DNA from: Lithospermum erythrorhizon
Taxonomy: Eukaryota > Streptophyta > Magnoliopsida > Boraginales > Boraginaceae
NCBI GenBank assembly: GCA_019722365.1
Contig: JADFUC010000758.1
Span: 1,302,001-1,366,000 of the forward strand
DNA length: 64,000 nucleotides
Direction of reading: 5' to 3'
Shown here: one piece after another, positions 58,601-64,000 of the stretch
Layout of the letters: each line of letters begins with the position of its first letter
How positions within the stretch are numbered: position 1 is the stretch's first letter
The notes under the pieces: model-generated
Databases searched by the model: none
The model's input: the letters and a program-made list of their open reading frames with translations, nothing else
Told to the model about the DNA's origin: nothing
Program-made: the position numbers and the translations under genes

Positions 58601-61200
58601 TGGAGAGGCTACCGGAGGGAAAGAGGAAATCTACTACCTCATGTTTCAACATAGAAGAACAAAACGAAAACACGCCGGATAAGTGCGTTCAGTCCAAGAA
58701 GCACATCCATAGGAGCGATAGAGGAGAGGTTTATGGCCCAATCTCAGTGCATATCGGTGAAAGAAGATGCAACAACGGGATGTGTGATGTGTGAATTCAA
58801 GAGCGCGTACCATAGCGTGCATTTCTAGAGGATGTAGAGGAACTAGAGGTTTAATGCTATATCCATAGACAAACCCTGCAAGGAGCAGCTCGGTGATGGC
58901 CAACTGACAGCATCCGGGCCCGAGTTCCTCAAGCAGGTGTTAAGATGATCCATTATCTGAGATACGTCTGAGCACTCTGTTTGATGGAATATTTAGCACC
59001 TCGTAGAGTGGCACATGTACATGAGGGTGTAACACCCTCTTTTGGAACTAAGGGGTCGAGATTCCAAGAATGAATGCATACGGATATGGTCACCTTCTTA
59101 GCCGACAAGTAAGTAAGGCCCTCGTCGCGGAAGCTAATGAAGAAGAATTCATCGATGGGAAGAGCGAAAAGACAAGGCAGCCAAATATACGAGCACAGGA
59201 TACAAGTCTAATACGTATTTGCTCCTTAAAGAACTATAGATGAACTATGGGTCAGCTATGTTTATAGACAAACCTGGGACTAACAGGACAAACCAAGTAG
59301 TATTTTGGCGAGTTCTTCCGCAGAGTAGGCGTGAGGCGACCCATATAATCGTCAGCCGGAGCGTTATGGAATGAATGTCGCCTACGATGGCTAATGCCTA
59401 ACTAGTTAAAATTAACAACACCACATCTTCATGAAGCGGTTGATAGGTTGAGACTTCCAAGCTCGATAAAGAGACTATCGAGTGGGGTGAGATGCATGCG
59501 GTCAAAACCCGAGTTTCAAATATCCACTAAAATAAACTCAAGTACACTCGAGGAAAAGATAAGCGGCCCCTCACGACACGAGGACCAGCGCCCCACCTGT
59601 GCTCCACGTCTGACCTAAACTGTCAGCCCGCTTAAAGGCACGAGGATAAACCGTCCAGCAGCTCACGAGCACGGATAAAGCTGCCCACCAAGCTCCTTGA
59701 TACGAACCCTAAACTCTCGGCCTTGCTCTCGAGCAGGGTAATTGTTCACCTCCCGGATGAGAGGGCCGAATCTAAACCTCTTGCTTGGATAAAGCGCCCA
59801 GCCCTCCTTAAATATGAGAATAAAGTGTAGGAACCCCCAGACTACGTTTGGCTTAATCCCAGGCTGACCATGAGGGTATGTTATTAACTTGATACATATC
59901 GAAGCATATAACCCTAAAACAACATCCATCTATCCCACAAAAGTTGACTCAAAGATAACCAAACACACATTGCAATATGTACAAACAGCCGGATGTCTCG
60001 CCCAGGTCTAGCATTGACATGACGCGATCTCCGTGACCGTAACCACCGATTACTACGTTGGCAGGACTCTGGGGTGAATACGCAATCACAAGAAATGGTT
60101 ATTCTAGCCAGCACTAGATTGCAAATTGAATAGGTTCAAGAATCACGATGCTAAAACTCTTGAACCACAAGTGATGATGAAGATAGGAACAAAAGCGGCG
60201 TCGGCTTGATCCACTGCAATATCGGACACTCTATCGGACTAAATTAATTTGTTGAGTGTCTCTACCTTGCTCAAATTAGCAGGATGAGGTGAAAGAGCGG
60301 AGTCGGCACCCTACGAGGCGTAAAATACTAAGGAGGAAGCAAAGCCACGCTTTCTGTTCAAACACTATCTCTAAAACTCGAATGGTAGGTCGATGGCTTG
60401 AGTGTTGTCCCAGTGATGCATTAGGAGATTCCACAGCAGAGTTGTTCGGGTTGAAGGAATACATCTCTCATGAAATTTGAGGATCGCTTCTACAAATACA
60501 AACTCAGCCTCTAGATATTCAACGTAAAGATATCCAATTTTGAATAGAGGCATCGACGCTCTTGGGTTACTAAGGCAGGTCAGGGGAGCATATCTTATCG
60601 TGTCCGAAAGAGCCTCTAGGGACATGGTTGATAAAACTACTAGTACTAAGGCTGATTAAGGAACATATTAAAGCTGTGGAAATCACGCCTTCAAAAAACT
60701 TGGACGAGGGAGCATCTTGACCACGAGGCCTCTCTAAAGTTGGACGCAGCATATTCCTTAGTATCTAACGAGCTTGAAAAGCCCATGGTTATTTTACCAA
60801 ATTGGTGCACCGGGTTGAGTATCTCAAGATCGAGATCAAAATTTGGTGAAGCCCTTGATGGAGATTGATCAGTTTAACCTTGGTATTCCTGTGAGCTACA
60901 GCGAGTAACCATGAGTTAAGTTGTTAAAAGCTTATGAGGTGATTGCGATCTCGAAGATGGGACAAAGGCTCTAGATTGGAGCTCCGGACCCGGATACAAA
61001 GGAAAAGCCACTTCAAACCCTTGGATCTGGGGACTAAAGTCAAGTTAAAGTCATGATGCTTGAGACAAAAATCTGAGATAAATACATAGAAAAGCACATG
61101 AAATGAAGGGTAAAGACAAAAGTCAAAAGTAAGGCTGGTGATAGCATAGGGGCACACCAAACAGCTATTTTAAGTGCTTGCCGTCATGCCAAGGTATAAC
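55680..61200 (+). pseudogene. Decayed Ty3/gypsy retrotransposon (Tat/Athila-like polyprotein remnants)
   Basis: Plus-strand remnants in order: a protease-end block FHVIRCESAYNILLGRPW at 57848-57901, followed by a decayed form of the usual PSTxHQCLKF stretch; KGSIFDRLGK at 58558-58587, like the repeated SVFDRL motif of Tat-type elements; and HGYFTKLVHRVE at 60784-60819, the integrase-core DYFTKW motif. Between them, frames are broken every 50-90 codons. The gag part (55.8-57.3 kb) is only suggested by charged, GC-richer open segments. No intact RT was seen. Confidence 0.65.
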
Positions 61201-61540
61201 ACTTAGAACGCAAATTGCCAAATTTATCTATCCATGTAATTAGTGTTATGAATATTGAGATGAAAATGAAAGTGTCCCGTATACGGCAGGCGAAGATACC
61301 CCAGTGCAAGTACATGTAGCCACATGCTTAGAGATTAAGTATCAAGTGCAGAATGGGGGTACCTGCTCACACATGATACCTTAAGCCCTTACGCGGAAAT
61401 CGCCAACCCAGCGTACTTGAGAGAATATATGCAAGTATTCGATTCATAAGAATGGGAAGGAAAGAAGGTGGAACCCATAAATGATCATCACTTAAAATGA
61501 TACTATCCGTGAATGAACTAAGGATCACAAATCCCTGGTA

Positions 61541-61665
61541 AGAGCATAAAGTGCCTAACAACACCCTGATAAGAGCATAAAGTGCCTAAAGCATAAAGTG
61601 CCTTGAGCTGATAGTACTTATAAAGTGTCTAGAGAACATGGGTAAAAGAGCATAAAATACCCGAC
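61541..61665. repeat. Short tandem-like AGAGCATAAAGTGCC repeats
   Basis: AGAGCATAAAGTGCCTAA occurs at 61541 and 61572, GCATAAAGTGCC at 61590, and AAGAGCATAAAATACCCG near 61646. Confidence 0.85.
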
Positions 61666-61869
61666 AAACTCTCGGATATAAATCTAAACTATCTATCAAA
61701 ATGAACTTCGTTGACTTGATCGCCGGAACAATCCTCGAATGCGTTAGCGACTTGGGCGCTCCGGGCCCAGCCATAGCATCTAAAAACTCTTTGTCTCCTA
61801 GAAGCCATGCAGTGGAAATCAATGAAATTGATTCCCTTTTATATGCCCGTTGCGACAATTGTATCAATT

Positions 61870-62720
61870 CATTTGCTCGGGTTGGTTAAATGTGATTCTT
61901 TGGAACTTAGTGTTCACCTTAGTAATTGTATATTACTATTTTGGGTTCTCTGTGATAATTTAAGGGTTATGGCGATTGCTAGATCTTACTTTCATTAATC
62001 GTTATAATAATAATTGGTCAATTATTATTGCTAACACTATGCTCCCGAGCCTAGAAGGTCACACACATACAGTGGCGTTGGATTATATTTCATGTATGAA
62101 ATTAAAGCTACGTTGCTAAATTGAGTTGATTGTAATCAGCGAATATTCTCAAATGGGGTTTTACATTGATAATGTAAATTGGATGAACCGGGTAATTAAT
62201 TAGTCAATTGAATTAATTAGATAGTTGAATGAGCTTATTGGTAACTTGTTGGTTACTATTAACAACTTGTTAGTGTTTGATTTTTATAGCAGTTTAATTA
62301 AACAGATTCGGCTCGTTAAGCTATTCGGTTGGACTTTTAGGTTTGACATATATAAGCAAACTTATTAGGTTTCGTCATATGTGTTTTCATGAATTGAAAA
62401 GTAGAAACCTAACCTCCTCACTTTTCTCCTGACACGGCGAAATATTCAAGGGAAGAATTGAAATTCTTCTCTTGATTTTCATCAATCAATCATGACTATA
62501 GCAAAACATAAATGTAGGATTCAAACTCTGCGGTGTGGACCAACTAGAACCTCGTTTGGGTGCTCCAACGATGGAATTCAAAGGAGGCTTCGTGAAAGAA
62601 TTTGTTGATAGACTTCCGCTGGCATCACTGTAAGTGCTCTGTTATTCATATTGTTAATTATGTGTTTTAGATTAATTTATATCATTTTGAGGATCCGGGA
62701 TGTATGAATTTGGTGTTTAT
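61870..62720. mobile_element. Candidate LTR (copia-type) or solo LTR
   Basis: The sequence has LTR features in order: a palindrome AATAATAATT-GGTC-AATTATTATT (62006-62029), CTCCCGAGCCTAGAAGGTCA, a TATA-like TTGACATATATAAGC near 62343, a transcript-start-like region, and a downstream TTCTCTTGATTTTCATC stretch. I found no second copy in the window and no polyprotein attached. The 62-codon frame at 61701-61889 is not recognised. Confidence 0.4.
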
Positions 62721-63233
62721 CACAAATGAAATTCATACTAGATTCTGCCGTCATGTAAATTTGTCGAGAGAGGCAAAATGCCAAAAGCCATAGCGTAAAT
62801 CCCATTCAAAGCAAAAGCAAATCAAACCAAGGCATAAGAAAGTATAGGGTACTATGCTTGAGGAAGGAATAGTACCGACTCGAGAATCGTATCATCGAAA
62901 GTGCTCCCGCCCTTCCTTTAACAGAAAACATCAACGTGGCCAGTACTAAGAAGTAGGAAGTGGGCGTCCATCTCCTACTCATGACTCACAAAGCAAAAAC
63001 AAGAAAGGGCATAGAGTCAAGGACAATCCAAATGAAAAGGGTTGGAAGGACAAGAGGCAGATCCACCCCACTTCAACTTTATAGCGTCCTACCGGACAAG
63101 GGATGTACCAAGACAAGGACTAAAATAAATAAATAGAATGATTTCATAAGCACATGGACGATATAAAGCAAGAGGATGACCTCCGCCTAACTAAATACCA
63201 TCAATCTTTGAGTCGTCAGTTGATAGACATAAG

Positions 63234-63274
<41 letters not shown>

Positions 63275-64000
63275 GTATGTTAGCTAACCTATCCCAAGCT
63301 ATGACTCAAAGGCAAACTCAAGCATAATGAAGGTAGTAGAAGACCTATGATCATCAACTACCTCACCAGCTGAGTCTACAAAAAAAAAAAAAACAAATCA
63401 AGAAACCGAGCTCTTATAGAGGGTCGATCAAAGCAAAGGGGAAGGGATGCAACAAAGTCCTAAAGGTCCATGCTATATGCTCAAGGCCATCACATCCTAC
63501 GTGAATGCACAATGCAACACAAAATACACTCGGGCATAAGCATATATTTTGAGGTTGGACGACCAGCCTCAGCTTCCCGGAAAATTTTGGAAAAAATATA
63601 CCCAGAAACTAGACTCATAAAAGCGAGTCCATGAGCCTGAAGTCTACGCTTTGATCGGATACCAGTTGGGAGAAACAAATATCCAAAGAAGCTACAAAAA
63701 GATGAAAGTGAAAATTTCCGCATCATCTTAAAGCGATCATAACTTTCGAGCTACAAGCCGTTATAAGGCTCACTACAGGCCAAAAGAACCGTCTCTTCGT
63801 TATCTTTCTAACGATATGAGGCGAACTCAAAACCAACTTATAACAAAAAAGTTATGGGCAGTTTTCTAACAAGGCAGAAATTTTGACGAACCAAGATCAT
63901 GCAATTCAATAAAATTAGCTATGCTATATATTTCAAAGGAATATTTAGGTATCTAGTTAAGCATGTACAAGCATAATCATCAAGAGGGTTCATCAAAAAA
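62720..64000. other. Retroelement-like non-coding sequence to the window end
   Basis: GC-richer, frame-broken sequence with text such as AAGCGATCATAACTTTCGAG, typical of gypsy-derived untranslated regions. No gene was recognised. Confidence 0.35.
63239..63271. repeat. (TA)n microsatellite
   Basis: About 16 consecutive TA units. Confidence 0.95.

Overview
This is a piece of plant nuclear DNA, most likely from a flowering eudicot. It is AT-rich, its genes are split by GT-AG introns, and the proteins belong to land-plant families (PV42-type SnRK1 gamma-like protein, FAD5/ADS-type acyl desaturase, LURP-one-related protein, phytocyanin, pollen Ole e 1-like protein, PIN auxin carrier). Most of the remaining sequence is transposable-element material in several stages of decay. 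I cannot name the species. There is no operon, CRISPR array or bacterial feature. LAYOUT: 0-3.6 kb, a PV42a-like CBS-domain gene (+, three exons) whose first intron carries candidate short LTRs and tandem duplications, and whose 3' end is tandemly duplicated. 4.1-6.9 kb, a Stowaway-like MITE and then a five-exon acyl-lipid/acyl-CoA desaturase gene (+). 6.9-19 kb, mostly gene-free AT-rich DNA with MITEs, a non-autonomous CACTA element with a clean AAT target duplication, and a truncated LINE. 19.2-20.9 kb, a two-exon LURP-one-related gene (+) with a G-box promoter. 22.6-27.4 kb, a broken hAT (ZMYM1-like) transposase interrupted by about 2.9 kb of unrelated sequence, followed by an unidentified orphan exon. 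29-30.3 kb, degenerate TATGGTATG-rich repeats. 31.5-35 kb, a two-exon phytocyanin gene (-) whose 2.8 kb intron contains a decayed Ty1/copia element. 36-37.2 kb, TATAAT-type repeats. 39.3-40.4 kb, a two-exon Ole e 1-like secreted-protein gene (+) with a TA microsatellite right after its stop codon. 42.3-46.35 kb, a perfect 35-bp inverted repeat, a 2.16-kb Mutator-like element with 9-bp target duplications, and the right end of a CACTA element. 48.1-49.8 kb, a PIN5-type auxin carrier (-) with a frameshift at one exon junction and no terminal exon that I can find. 50.2-52.9 kb, a second decayed copia element and a foldback MITE. 54-64 kb, decayed Ty3/gypsy material and LTR-like sequence. THE GENES do not form an obvious pathway; they look like unrelated single-copy genes spread through repeat-rich DNA. 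The best candidates for a second look are structural: the duplicated gene terminus of PV42a, the frameshifted PIN5-like locus, the well-delimited CACTA and MULE insertions, the 35-bp perfect inverted repeat, and the phytocyanin intron enlarged by a retroelement. I found no previously undescribed biological system that the sequence alone would support.
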